DNA of 64,000 nucleotides, taken from contig JACKEH010000004.1 of the NCBI GenBank assembly GCA_020633125.1, positions 130,383-194,382 on the forward strand. The letters run 5' to 3'. Made by a program: the position numbers and the translations under genes. Shown piece after piece: positions 52,624 through 61,019 of the stretch. How positions within the stretch are numbered: position 1 is the first letter of the stretch; each line of letters starts with the position of its first letter. Below the pieces are notes generated by a model that was given only the letters and a program-made list of their open reading frames with translations, was not told where the DNA came from and ran no database searches. The stretch is from Sandaracinus sp. GTDB taxonomy: Bacteria; Myxococcota_A; Polyangia; Polyangiales; Houyiibacteriaceae.

Positions 52624-52653
52624 CGAGGCGTGAGGATCGCTCCTCACGCCTCG
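52624..52653 (-). terminator. Hairpin after the alpha/beta hydrolase gene
   Basis: Stem CGAGGCGTGAGG / CCTCACGCCTCG with an ATCGCT-type loop, 16 bases past the hydrolase stop on the minus strand. It mirrors the hairpin at 52489 and probably ends the opposing transcript. No T-run of note. The rest of 52468-52669 holds nothing recognisable. Confidence 0.5.
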
Positions 52654-52669
52654 GCTCGTGCGATTTCGT

Positions 52670-53581
52670 TCAGGCGGACGCGAGCGCGACGTCGGTCACG
52701 CCCTCGACGCGTTCGGCGAGGAACTTGTCGACGCGAAGTTGCACCGTCATCGGCTGCTCGACCGGCGCGGCATGGCTGCCCCCACGAAGGATGAAGAGCT
52801 CGGCTCCCGGAATCGCCTGCGTCATCGCCTCGGCGAGCTCGGGGGGCGTGAAGGTGTCGCGCTCGGCGGCGAAGACGAGGACCGGGACCGCGATCTCGCC
52901 CAGCAGGTCTTCGGCGCTGTGCTCGCCGGCCGCGTCCAAGAGCTGGAGGAACACGTCCGGATCCATCACCGCGATGTGCTCCCAATAGCGGCGAAAGTCT
53001 TCTTCGCGAATCGTGACCGAGTCGACCTCTCCGCTGAGCTTCGCGAGCCGAAGCGCGAGGGGCGTCGGAACTCGACCCCAGATCGCGCGGGCGAGACCAC
53101 GGTGCCGCTTCGCGACCGCACGAATCCCTGGGAGCATCTGCGAGAGCACGTCGGATCCGTGAAAGGTGTGCGTGACGCGCCCGAAGCTGCCGCACAGAAG
53201 GCTCATGCCCCGCACGCGATCGGGGCAGAGGCGGTAGAGCTCGAGCTCGACCTGGGTGCCCATCGAATGCCCGAAGAGCATCGCCTCGGGCACGTCGAGA
53301 CGGTCCATCAGCAAGCGCAAATCGCGGGCGATGCCTTCGATCGTCAGCAGGCCGTGGTCTTGCGGCGGACCGCTTCGGCCATGACCGCGGTAGTGCCAGT
53401 GAATGACGCGGCGTGATTCGGCGAGGTGCGGCTGGAGATAACGCCACACGAAGCCGTCGCACCCGATGCCGTCGTTGAGGATGGCCGGGACTCCCGGACC
53501 CGACCCCCTGACGCCGTAGAAAAGGCGCGTACCGTCCTCGGCCTCGACGAAACCGCTCTCGTCGTACTCCATCCCGTCCAT
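52670..53581 (-). CDS. Alpha/beta-fold hydrolase
   Basis: 303 residues; Met4 is an alternative start. Nucleophile Ser in the elbow LFGHSMGTQV, acid Asp in FAAERDTFTPP and His in GGSHAAPVEQP, in the usual order, with the oxyanion region NDGIGCDGFVWRYL. Strong similarity in layout to lipase/esterase and haloperoxidase-type hydrolases; the substrate is unknown. No signal peptide. Confidence 0.88.
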   Translation of the reverse strand: MDGMEYDESGFVEAEDGTRLFYGVRGSGPGVPAILNDGIGCDGFVWRYLQPHLAESRRVIHWHYRGHGRSGPPQDHGLLTIEGIARDLRLLMDRLDVPEAMLFGHSMGTQVELELYRLCPDRVRGMSLLCGSFGRVTHTFHGSDVLSQMLPGIRAVAKRHRGLARAIWGRVPTPLALRLAKLSGEVDSVTIREEDFRRYWEHIAVMDPDVFLQLLDAAGEHSAEDLLGEIAVPVLVFAAERDTFTPPELAEAMTQAIPGAELFILRGGSHAAPVEQPMTVQLRVDKFLAERVEGVTDVALASA

Positions 53582-53730
53582 TCGAACCTCAGCGAACGTT
53601 CGTGCGCCCGTCGCAGCTCCCCGCGGCCCCCTGCGGTGAACGCTCGGTCACTGCATGGCACATTCGCGGACGGATCGCATGCGCTACGCGATCGCTCACG
53701 CACGGCTGCGCGCTCGGTTCGCTTCGCCCC

Positions 53731-53803
53731 GAGGTTCGCGAGCCAGAGGTTCGCGAGCCAGAGGCGCGCTGCCAAAGCTTCACGCTGCCAGAGGTTCGAG
53801 CCA
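53731..53803. repeat. Short degenerate 15-bp direct repeats
   Basis: GAGGTTCGCGAGCCA occurs twice head to tail (53731-53760), then decayed copies run to 53803. They lie in the gap between the hydrolase and ribbon-helix-helix genes. No coding function is apparent. Confidence 0.6.
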
Positions 53804-53826
53804 AAAGGCCGCCCGAGGGGGCGACC
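53803..53826 (-). terminator. Intrinsic terminator of the ribbon-helix-helix gene
   Basis: Stem GGCCGCCC / GGGCGACC with one mismatch, followed on the minus strand by TTTT. Lies 8 bases past the stop of the ribbon-helix-helix gene. Confidence 0.65.
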
Positions 53827-53833
53827 GCCGGCC

Positions 53834-54034
53834 TCAATCCTCTTCGTCTTCTTCGGAGAACTGGTCGTCGGGGTCGTTGATCGACGGGAGCTTGCGCAGC
53901 TCCGGCAGGGCGATTCGGACGCAACGCTGGACGATCCAGGAGCGGGTGCGGTCGAGGCGGAGCGCCTCGCGCTCGATCTCGTCGAGCATCGTCGCTGGGA
54001 AGTAGAGGCTCTGCTTACGCTTGTCGGAGGCCAT
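53834..54034 (-). CDS. Small ribbon-helix-helix-like protein (TIGR04563 type)
   Basis: 66 residues from an ATG behind GCGAGGAACC. It begins with DKRKQSLYFPATMLDEIEREA and RSWIVQRCVRIA, the pattern of a short MetJ/Arc fold, and ends in an acidic tail (DDQFSEEDEED). I recall this as the TIGR04563 family frequent in myxobacteria. DNA binding and autoregulation are likely but unproven. It diverges from the S41 protease gene 90 bases away. Confidence 0.8.
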   Translation of the reverse strand: MASDKRKQSLYFPATMLDEIEREALRLDRTRSWIVQRCVRIALPELRKLPSINDPDDQFSEEDEED

Positions 54035-54123
54035 GGTTCCTCGCTTCGTCCCGCAGCGGCGCGGTGTACGCTTCGGGGCGGCAGCGTAACACACAGCCCT
54101 CCGCGCCAATACACGGAGTCCAC

Positions 54124-55452
54124 ATGGGTCGTTCGTCCTGGGTCGCCGCAGCCAGTCTTCTCGTCGGGCTCGCCCTCGGTCAGCTCGCGCCAGCGCTCGC
54201 CGAGCCCGAATCTTCGAGTCCTTTCCGCAACCTCGGCGTCTTCGCGCGCGCGCTCTCCCACCTCGAGGCGGGGTACGTGGACGAGGTGGACCAAGACGCG
54301 TTGATCCAGGGGGCGATCCGCGGAATGGCGGCGTCCCTCGATCCCCACACCGTCTACCTCGATCCCGAGGAATACCGGACGCTCACGGCGGACACCGACG
54401 GCCGCTTTGCCGGCATCGGAGTCGAGATCTCGTGGCGTGACGGGTGGCTGGTGGTGCTCTCGGTCTTCCCCGGAGGCCCCGCCGATCGCGCGGGAGTTCT
54501 CCCCGGAGACCGGTTTCTGACGCTCGAAGGCCACCCCGCGCGCGACATTCGGCTTCAGGACGCGGTCCGTATCATGCGCGGACCGCCCGGCACCGACGTG
54601 CGTGTGGCGGTGCGGCGTGACGGCAGGGACGAGGGGATCGAGCTGACCCTCACCCGCGCGTACGTCGAGGTTACGCCCGTCGAGGCCCGCCTGCTTCCCG
54701 GCCGGGTGCTGCACCTCAAGCTCCGCGCGTTTCAGGGGAACACCACCACGGACATGCGCGCCGCCCTCGACGGGGCGATCGCGGAGGTCGGAAGCGAGGG
54801 CCTCGCCGGGCTCATCCTCGACCTGCGGGACAACCCGGGAGGACTCCTCCGAGAGGCCGTACTGGTGTGCGACGAGTTCCTTCAAGAGGGGACAATTGTC
54901 TCCACGCGGGGCCGAGGTGGGCGTGTGTTGCAGAGCTCGTCCGCCCACACCCGCGGCACCCGTCCCGATTGGCCGATGGTCGTGTTGGTCAACGGCTACA
55001 GCGCCAGCGCGGCGGAGATCGTCGCCGGCGCGCTCCAAGATCACCATCGCGCGCTCGTCGTCGGCACCCGAACGTTTGGAAAGGGCAGCGTTCAGAACTT
55101 CGTCGAGCTGCCGGACGAGGGCGCGTTGAAGATGACGATCGCGCGTTACTACACGCCGCTCGGGCGATCGATTCAGGCCACGGGCATCGTCCCGGACGTG
55201 GAAGTTCCGGCCTTGTCGGAGGAGGTCGTGCGACGCGCGCGCCTCGACGAGCGCGGGCAACTTCGCGAGGCGGACCTGCGGGGCCACCTCGACGGCGAGC
55301 CCGCCGCGGGCCCGAGCGATCGCCCGGGGCGCGACGACGTTCGCGATCACGGCTCCGAGCTCGACCGTCTGCTCGGCGACGACCACCAGGCGCGCATCGG
55401 GTACCAGACCCTGCAAGCGATCGTGGCCGACCGGGCGCGTCGCGAGGAGTGA
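54124..55452 (+). CDS. S41-family C-terminal processing peptidase with PDZ domain
   Basis: 442 residues from the ATG at 54124. Signal peptide at about 1-27 (ending ALA), a DPHTVYLDPEEY motif, PDZ domain (GIGVEISWRDGWLVVLSVFPGGPADRAGVLPGD region) and the S41 core: LRDNPGGLL, catalytic Ser in NGYSASAAEIVAGAL and catalytic Lys in TFGKGSVQ. A CtpA-like periplasmic protease. The tail after about 365 is charged and less conserved. It precedes the pilus operon by 274 bases. Confidence 0.93.
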   Translation: MGRSSWVAAASLLVGLALGQLAPALAEPESSSPFRNLGVFARALSHLEAGYVDEVDQDALIQGAIRGMAASLDPHTVYLDPEEYRTLTADTDGRFAGIGVEISWRDGWLVVLSVFPGGPADRAGVLPGDRFLTLEGHPARDIRLQDAVRIMRGPPGTDVRVAVRRDGRDEGIELTLTRAYVEVTPVEARLLPGRVLHLKLRAFQGNTTTDMRAALDGAIAEVGSEGLAGLILDLRDNPGGLLREAVLVCDEFLQEGTIVSTRGRGGRVLQSSSAHTRGTRPDWPMVVLVNGYSASAAEIVAGALQDHHRALVVGTRTFGKGSVQNFVELPDEGALKMTIARYYTPLGRSIQATGIVPDVEVPALSEEVVRRARLDERGQLREADLRGHLDGEPAAGPSDRPGRDDVRDHGSELDRLLGDDHQARIGYQTLQAIVADRARREE

Positions 55453-55726
55453 CGAACTTTTTGCGGACCGCTCCCGACGCGAGTCGCGCGGATTCGCACG
55501 ATGGGGAGCGCCGTCCCTCCACCAGAGCTTCGTGGGTGGTTCGACCGCTGTCGGGAACTGCCTGACGGAGGCCTCGCGAGCGGGGGCCGAGGGTGGTCGA
55601 GCGCGAGGGGCCCAGCGGCATTTGCGAGGCGATCGAGGGACCCTGACCGCGGGGGCCTCTTTCCAGACTGCCCCCTTGTAAAACGAGCCGCTTTCACGGC
55701 ACCCTGATTGCACCGGAGGTCCAACC
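55453..55726. other. Intergenic region upstream of the pilus operon
   Basis: 274 bases between the protease and the first mini-pilin. It contains no credible open frame. A GGAGGT sits six bases before the first pilin ATG. No confident -35/-10 pair was seen. Confidence 0.5.
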
Positions 55727-55942
55727 ATGGGGCGTAGCCAACCGAAATGGAGACTCTGGTCTCCGGACGTCGGACGAGCCGTAGCGCTCGCGACGGATGT
55801 CCGAGGCGCGGTCTACACGGAGTACATCCTGATCGTGATGCTGATCGGGCTCATCGTGTCGGCGGCCCTCCTCGCGATTGGCGTGCCCATCTGGCGCGCC
55901 TTTCGGATGACGCAGCTCTTCTTGGGAGCGCCGATCCCATGA
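55727..55942 (+). CDS. Flp-like mini-pilin 1
   Basis: 71 residues after GGAGGT. A 27-residue basic leader ends in Gly27, followed by AVYTEY, the exact Flp-type cleavage motif G/XXXXEY. One hydrophobic helix (ILIVMLIGLIVSAALLAIGV) fills most of the 44-residue mature form. The leader is long for a Flp pilin (usually 10-20). The stop overlaps the next start (ATGA). Confidence 0.8.
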   Translation: MGRSQPKWRLWSPDVGRAVALATDVRGAVYTEYILIVMLIGLIVSAALLAIGVPIWRAFRMTQLFLGAPIP

Positions 55943-56142
55943 GCCTCTCGATCGCCAAGCTTCGGGAGCGCCTGACGGCGTTCCACGCGGACGAGCGCGG
56001 CGGCGTGAGCCTCGAGTACGTCGTGATCCTCGTGTTGATCGCCATCATCGGCATCGTGGCGTGGGTCGACTTCAAAGAAGCGGTTCGCGACGACGCGGCC
56101 GACGAATACCAGCAGTTCGGATACCCGCCCACCGAGGGATGA
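55939..56142 (+). CDS. Flp-like mini-pilin 2
   Basis: 67 residues. Leader to Gly21 then GVSLEY, again G/XXXXEY, followed by VVILVLIAIIGIVAWV and a short acidic tail. The mature form would be 46 residues. Coupled to pilin 1 by an ATGA overlap. A typical major or minor Flp pilin by size. Confidence 0.85.
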   Translation: MSLSIAKLRERLTAFHADERGGVSLEYVVILVLIAIIGIVAWVDFKEAVRDDAADEYQQFGYPPTEG

Positions 56143-56146
56143 TGTC

Positions 56147-56728
56147 GTGGGCACGAGGGAGCGAGGTGAGCGGGTGACGGGTCTCGAGGGCATGCAGCTC
56201 CTCGCGGTGCTCGGAACGGCGGTCGGTGCAGGCTGGGACCTGCGCACCGGCACCATTCCGCGCTGGCTGACGCTTCCGCTTTTGGCCGCCGGCCCAGCGA
56301 TCGCCTTGGGGCTCTACGGAGTCACCGCGTCGCACGGTCTGCTCTCCAGCTGCCTCGGCATTTGCCTCTGCGGCTTCGTGCCCTTCGCGGCACACCGCCA
56401 GGACCCGGACGGAATGGGCGGCGGCGACGTCGCGCTCTTCGCCGCGGCGGGTGGTCTCTTGGGTCCCTCGCTCGGACTCGAAGCCGAGTTCTATTCGATG
56501 GTCGCCGCGTCCGTCGGCGCGCTGGTCGTGCTCGCGTGGAAGCGCCAGCTGATGGCGTCGTTCGCGAACCTCTTCTTCCTCTCGTTCAACCGAATCCTCC
56601 CGAAGAAGTGGCGGCGCGACGTCTCCGACGCGCTTCGCACGCAGCTTCGCGTGGGTCCGTACATCTTCGTCGGCACGGCGGCGGCCGTGCTCCTTCAACA
56701 CTCGAGCCTGCTGGGGTTGGGACGATGA
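56147..56728 (+). CDS. TadV/CpaA-type prepilin peptidase (A24)
   Basis: 193 residues from a GTG at 56147; a GTG at 56174 behind GAGGTGA is equally good. About five membrane helices. The two aspartates of the family are in WDLRTGTIPRWLTLP and GMGGGDVALFAA (GxGD). It would cleave the pilins and pseudopilins encoded around it. Its stop overlaps the next ATG. Confidence 0.88.
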   Translation: MGTRERGERVTGLEGMQLLAVLGTAVGAGWDLRTGTIPRWLTLPLLAAGPAIALGLYGVTASHGLLSSCLGICLCGFVPFAAHRQDPDGMGGGDVALFAAAGGLLGPSLGLEAEFYSMVAASVGALVVLAWKRQLMASFANLFFLSFNRILPKKWRRDVSDALRTQLRVGPYIFVGTAAAVLLQHSSLLGLGR

Positions 56729-57597
56729 AACGCAAGAGCCTCGTGAAGGACGAGAAGGGCGTCGCGTACGCCGAGTTTCTCATCGCCTTCCCGCCCGTCC
56801 TGATCCTCTTCCTCTGCCTGGTGCAGCTCTCGCTCATGTACGTGGGCAAGCTCGCCGTTCGCCACTCCGCGAACCGCGCCGCGCGTGCCGCGGTGGTCGT
56901 GATTCCGGACGACCCTCAGTACTACGACGGCGAAGCGGTCAACGAGATCGACTACCAGGGCTCGGGAACGTCGACCCCCAGCGACACCTTCTTCGGCTCC
57001 GGCCTCGCGCTCGGAAGCGGCAGCCCGCGCATTCGCGCCGTGCGCTCCGCCGCGTACATCCCGCTGACGCCGTTCGCGCCCTCGATCGACAACGTGCTGG
57101 ACGACGAGAGCGTTCGCACCGCGTTCGACCGCGGCGTGCTCGACGCGCTCGCGGGCGCGTTCGTCTACAACCGGGGCGCGACGGCGGTGACCTTCCCACC
57201 CGAGCCGGGAAGCGACAGCGCGCCCATCGAGACCTTCGACGCGCATGGTCTCGTCACGACCCGCGTCACGTACTTCTTCCACTGCGGCGTGCCGATCGTG
57301 AACCGCTTCATGTGCGACGGAGCGCTCGAGCTCTTGTTGTCCTCGGCGGGAGGCTTCGCAGACGCGGTCATCGGCTCGGTCACCGATGCCGGGACCCGTG
57401 ACGAGCTCTCTGGAATTCTCGACACCATCGACGACGTGTTCAGCGGCGACTCGGCGGTCGCCGACGGAATGCGCGAGATGGGCTACGCGGAAGCACCTTG
57501 GCTGCTCACACCTTGGGCGCTCGGTGGCGGACGCTTCGTCCTCCTACGCGCGGAGGCGGTCATGCCCAACCAGGGAGCGGGGTTCGAGTATGAATGA
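56725..57597 (+). CDS. TadE-like pseudopilin
   Basis: 290 residues, starting within the peptidase stop (ATGA). Leader to Gly12, then VAYAEF, the G/XXXXE(F) site, and a hydrophobic helix (LIAFPPVLILFLCLVQLSLMYVG). The remaining 240 residues are periplasmic-type with paired Cys (HCGVPI, FMCDGA). Larger than a classical TadE, in the TadE/TadG range. Confidence 0.82.
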   Translation: MKRKSLVKDEKGVAYAEFLIAFPPVLILFLCLVQLSLMYVGKLAVRHSANRAARAAVVVIPDDPQYYDGEAVNEIDYQGSGTSTPSDTFFGSGLALGSGSPRIRAVRSAAYIPLTPFAPSIDNVLDDESVRTAFDRGVLDALAGAFVYNRGATAVTFPPEPGSDSAPIETFDAHGLVTTRVTYFFHCGVPIVNRFMCDGALELLLSSAGGFADAVIGSVTDAGTRDELSGILDTIDDVFSGDSAVADGMREMGYAEAPWLLTPWALGGGRFVLLRAEAVMPNQGAGFEYE

Positions 57598-58756
57598 CCT
57601 TCGACGCCCTCTGCTGCGGAACGACCGCGGCGCGATGATGCTGCTCGGCATCTTCATGACGACGATCGTCATCGGGATGCTCTACTACCTCGCGGGCATC
57701 GGCGAGACGATCACGTACCGCGAGCGCATGCAGGACGCGGTCGACTCCGGCGCGTTCGCGGGCTCGTTGCTCTACGCGCGCGCGATGAACGTCATCGTGC
57801 TCTTGAACATGGCGGTCGCGTCGGTCTTCGCCGTCGCCGTCGCCGCGTACGCCGCGATCTTCCTCCTCATGGCGGCGGCCGGTGCGGCGTCGGCCGACTG
57901 CAACCCGCCCTATCGGTGGTCGGGCTGCATTCCGGCGGCGTGTCTGATGAGCTGCGCGGTGCCGCAGGCTTGTGACAACGCCGACGAGAAGCGCGACATC
58001 GCGAAGGACGTCGCCGACAACGCGAACAGCGCGGCGAACGCGATCGCGAGCGCCACGAGAATCGCGGCCATCGGCGCGAGCGCCGAGATCATCTCCCTAC
58101 GGTATCAACCACCCGTTCAGCTCGGTGCGGGTCTCGGCAGCGCGATGCCCCTCGACGACGAGGATCCGACGCACGCGTGCGACGAGATTCTCGCCTTCTC
58201 GGGTCCTGCCGGCATCGTCTCGCTGCCGCCTGACATGCCCATCCTCACCGTCTCCGGCCTCGCGTACGACATCGCGAGACCGTACGCATCGGACTGCAGC
58301 GCCTCGAACTACCTGAACCAAGTCGCGGCGTCGTCGATCCTATGGGTCTACATCAGTTGCTACGCGATTCGGAGCGACATCGCGGGCAAGACGAAGAAGA
58401 TCCAGGACGACGTGAACATGGGTGGGCCGGAGTTCCAGTTCCGAGCGTTCGCGATGGCGCAGAGCGAAGCGATGCCCTTCACGGCGAACCAAGAACGCGT
58501 GGAGCTCGTCACCTGGGGTGGCGACACCAGCGGGACGTTCAGCAGCGTCGCCGACACGTTGGAGACACTCGAACAGTTCTCGGCGGCGCAGTCGGAGTAC
58601 TACTTCGACGGCGACGACGACCGCGAGATGTGGACGTGGCGCCTGAACTGGCGATCTCGCCTCCGACGCTTCCGACTCGGGGGTGGCGGTTCGAGCGGAT
58701 GCCCCGGGTTCATGGGCAGCGTCTGCGACAGCTTCAACAGCCTGGTCATCCACTGA
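57590..58756 (+). CDS. TadG-like Flp-pilus assembly protein
   Basis: 388 residues, overlapping the previous gene by 8 bases. An RGAMMLLGIF start and a hydrophobic helix, then ERMQDAVDSGAFAGS, the TadG_N element near 45-60. A second hydrophobic patch at about 64-103 follows. Several cysteines (CNPPYRWSGC, CLMSCAVPQAC) suggest disulfide pairs outside the cytoplasm. It lacks the von Willebrand domain of full-length TadG. Confidence 0.75.
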   Translation: MNDLRRPLLRNDRGAMMLLGIFMTTIVIGMLYYLAGIGETITYRERMQDAVDSGAFAGSLLYARAMNVIVLLNMAVASVFAVAVAAYAAIFLLMAAAGAASADCNPPYRWSGCIPAACLMSCAVPQACDNADEKRDIAKDVADNANSAANAIASATRIAAIGASAEIISLRYQPPVQLGAGLGSAMPLDDEDPTHACDEILAFSGPAGIVSLPPDMPILTVSGLAYDIARPYASDCSASNYLNQVAASSILWVYISCYAIRSDIAGKTKKIQDDVNMGGPEFQFRAFAMAQSEAMPFTANQERVELVTWGGDTSGTFSSVADTLETLEQFSAAQSEYYFDGDDDREMWTWRLNWRSRLRRFRLGGGGSSGCPGFMGSVCDSFNSLVIH

Positions 58757-58765
58757 GGGGGACTC

Positions 58766-59308
58766 GTGAAACCGCCTGCCAAGACGCCTCACGACAACCA
58801 CCTGGTTCGCGACCAACGCGGAGGCATGTACGCCGAAGCCGTCATCGTGCTCCCGGTCTTCATCCTGGTTTGGTCGCTCATCGCGTTCGTGAACCAGGGC
58901 TACCGGCGCACGCTCACGGTGGGCACCGAGACGCGTGGCGTGGGTTGGGCCCACGCCGTCGGTCAGTGCCAGGAAGACGTGGAAGAGCCGGTCGAGATGG
59001 TCTCGCAGTCGACCATGTACTCGGGCTTGCTCACCACGCTCTCCGCCGCCGTTCGCGGTGGCGCGTCCGTGGTTCGCTATCAGCCCCTGATCATCTCGCC
59101 GATCTCCCTCGGTGACGGCATGTCGCGCCTGCGTGCGGTGAGCTTCACCTTCGACGCGTACCGCTACCAGCAGGTCGAGGACCTGACGCGACCGCGTGCG
59201 ATCGGTGGCTCCGCGCAGCTCGGGCATCACATCGACCTCGTGTGCGACGAGATTCACGACCAGGTGAACCTGACGGCGTGGATTCTCGCGGCGTACGCGA
59301 CCATGTGA
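58766..59308 (+). CDS. Second TadE-like pseudopilin
   Basis: 180 residues from a GTG behind GAGGGGACTC. Leader to Gly19, then GMYAEA (Glu at +5) and the helix VIVLPVFILVWSLIAFVNQGY. A second candidate for the peptidase in this operon. Ten bases after the TadG-like gene. Confidence 0.8.
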   Translation: MKPPAKTPHDNHLVRDQRGGMYAEAVIVLPVFILVWSLIAFVNQGYRRTLTVGTETRGVGWAHAVGQCQEDVEEPVEMVSQSTMYSGLLTTLSAAVRGGASVVRYQPLIISPISLGDGMSRLRAVSFTFDAYRYQQVEDLTRPRAIGGSAQLGHHIDLVCDEIHDQVNLTAWILAAYATM

Positions 59309-60255
59309 GCTGCGTGGCTGAAACGGGAACGTCTCCTTCGAGCACGGAAGCCCCGCCTGCGTCGTGGTCCTCTCGCCTGCGTGCGCGGGCGTGGATGGCC
59401 GCCAAACGCACCGCGTGGATCACGGCAGGGGCGGCGATCGTGATGCTCACGGTCGTCAGTCGCCTTCGCGACAAGATGCACGACGAGCTCGGACCACTCG
59501 GCGCGCGGGTCGTCGAATGGGCCGACATGGCGCGGGCTTTCGATCCGGGTCCCACGACCACCGACGACACGGAACGTGTGCTCGTGCTCAACGGGCAGCA
59601 GATTCAGATCGTCACCCAGTCGGTGCCCGACAACGTGTCGACCGTGCTCGCGGAGCTCGAGGCGTCGTGTCGACAGGGGTCGGGCGACGCGCGCCACACG
59701 GGGTCCGAAGGCTTCTTTCTCTGCCTCGAGGAGCTCGGCACGCTCGAGTGGCCGGCCCGCTTTTCCGCGTTCGGCGAGTCACACGACGTCGCGGACCTCG
59801 GGCCCATTCGCTACGTCTACGTCTCGGAGCGCGACGAAGGTGCGCTTGTCGTCACTATGCGGCCCGTCGGCAGCTTCGTGCTCGACGACCTGGTGCCCGA
59901 CGCGGAGCGGGACGTCGCGGGCAGCGACCCGACCACGGTGCCACGACCCGAGGGCGGCCGCCGCGTGTTGTCGGCGGAGGAGCGCGGGCAGCCGTATGGC
60001 ATCACCATGTACGGAGACCCGCGGCGCTCGCCGCAGGAGCTTCTGACGTACTACCGTGACCGGGTGGACCGGGAGCGCTTCACCCTGCTCGACTTGGAGG
60101 CGGCGGCGGAGCGCATCGGTGAAGAGTTCGACGAGCCGCTTCTCTACTACCTCGACCAAACGAACCCCGGGGCCTTCGTGGTCCTGCACTTCGAGTCCCC
60201 TCAAGGCGAGGACTCGCCCTTCAAGAGCTACGTGACCGTGATGGAGGCCCGATGA
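59305..60255 (+). CDS. Membrane-anchored hypothetical protein of the pilus operon
   Basis: 316 residues from a GTG inside the previous stop (GTGA); a GTG at 59314 is possible. One membrane helix at about 35-55 (AWITAGAAIVMLTVVSRL). The periplasmic part is unlike any family I recognise; it has VLVLNGQQIQIVTQSV and YVSERDEG. Its tight coupling on both sides argues it belongs to the pilus system. Confidence 0.65.
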   Translation: MSCVAETGTSPSSTEAPPASWSSRLRARAWMAAKRTAWITAGAAIVMLTVVSRLRDKMHDELGPLGARVVEWADMARAFDPGPTTTDDTERVLVLNGQQIQIVTQSVPDNVSTVLAELEASCRQGSGDARHTGSEGFFLCLEELGTLEWPARFSAFGESHDVADLGPIRYVYVSERDEGALVVTMRPVGSFVLDDLVPDAERDVAGSDPTTVPRPEGGRRVLSAEERGQPYGITMYGDPRRSPQELLTYYRDRVDRERFTLLDLEAAAERIGEEFDEPLLYYLDQTNPGAFVVLHFESPQGEDSPFKSYVTVMEAR

Positions 60256-60986
60256 AGACCGTCTGCCGCGCGCTGCTCGCGCTCGCCCTCGCTGTCGGAG
60301 CGTTCGGCTGCGACGACGAGACCTGGGAGCCGTCTTCGCTCGGAACCTCGGCCGCGCCGGCCGCGCCCGAGCCCGAAGCCGTGCGGGGCGCGGCGCCGAG
60401 CGGAACCGCGCGCATGCCGAGCCTGCCGGCCGCGCCGACGCCGGATCAAGAAGCGCACATCGCACGTTTGATCGAGCAGTCGGGGGGCGGCGGTGGCGGA
60501 GGAGGCAATCGGCGCGGCGAGATGCCCGAGCTGCTGCGTCCCTACGATCGTTTCGGCGAGAACGCGGAGGGGCTTTCGCAGGAACAAGCGGCCACGTTGA
60601 TCGGCAACGTCTTGGCCGCGGGCCGCAACGTGATCGGCCAAGACGTGACGCCTTGCGATCGCATCCTCGCGATGGCCTCGACGGCTGCCGCGGCCTCCGG
60701 CGACCACCCGCTCGACACGGCCGAAGTGACGCGTCTGTGCGGACAGGTGCCCCCCGAGGTGCTCGCGTGCATTCAACCGTCTGGCGACCAGTCCCCGGCG
60801 GAGCAACGTCGTTGCCAGAACTTGCTCGGGCAGCCGAGCCTGATCGAGCGCACGAACGAAGAAGATCGCACTCGAGTTCCCCGCGCGCGCTCCGAGGAGT
60901 CGGTTCGGAGGCTTTTGGGTCGTCGGTCGGCCGAAGAAGAGGCTCCGCCGGCGGGTCCGCGCGAGCGTCCGCTCGCGGTCGAGTGA
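60252..60986 (+). CDS. Lipoprotein of the pilus operon
   Basis: 244 residues, ATGA overlap with the preceding stop. Lipobox AFGC (Cys20), a Pro/Ala/Glu spacer, a nine-Gly run and a helical end with four Cys (DVTPCDRIL, RLCGQV, LACIQP, RRCQNLL). Possibly a pilotin- or TadD-like component, but no family recognised. It is the last gene of the operon, 33 bases before mlaF. Confidence 0.65.
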   Translation: MKTVCRALLALALAVGAFGCDDETWEPSSLGTSAAPAAPEPEAVRGAAPSGTARMPSLPAAPTPDQEAHIARLIEQSGGGGGGGGNRRGEMPELLRPYDRFGENAEGLSQEQAATLIGNVLAAGRNVIGQDVTPCDRILAMASTAAAASGDHPLDTAEVTRLCGQVPPEVLACIQPSGDQSPAEQRRCQNLLGQPSLIERTNEEDRTRVPRARSEESVRRLLGRRSAEEEAPPAGPRERPLAVE

Positions 60987-61001
60987 CGTCGGCGCGTGAG
61001 C

Positions 61002-61010
61002 TGATACCCT
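61002..61010 (+). promoter_or_regulatory. Extended -10-like element of mlaF
   Basis: TGA followed by TACCCT, ending nine bases before the mlaF ATG, no ribosome binding site between. It suggests a separate promoter within the run of genes. Confidence 0.35.
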
Positions 61011-61019
61011 CGCCGCGGG

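Noticed and set aside
53655..54005. Open frame over the 15-bp repeats on the plus strand
   Set aside because: It arises from the repeats and the antisense of the ribbon-helix-helix gene; no start signal and no protein character.
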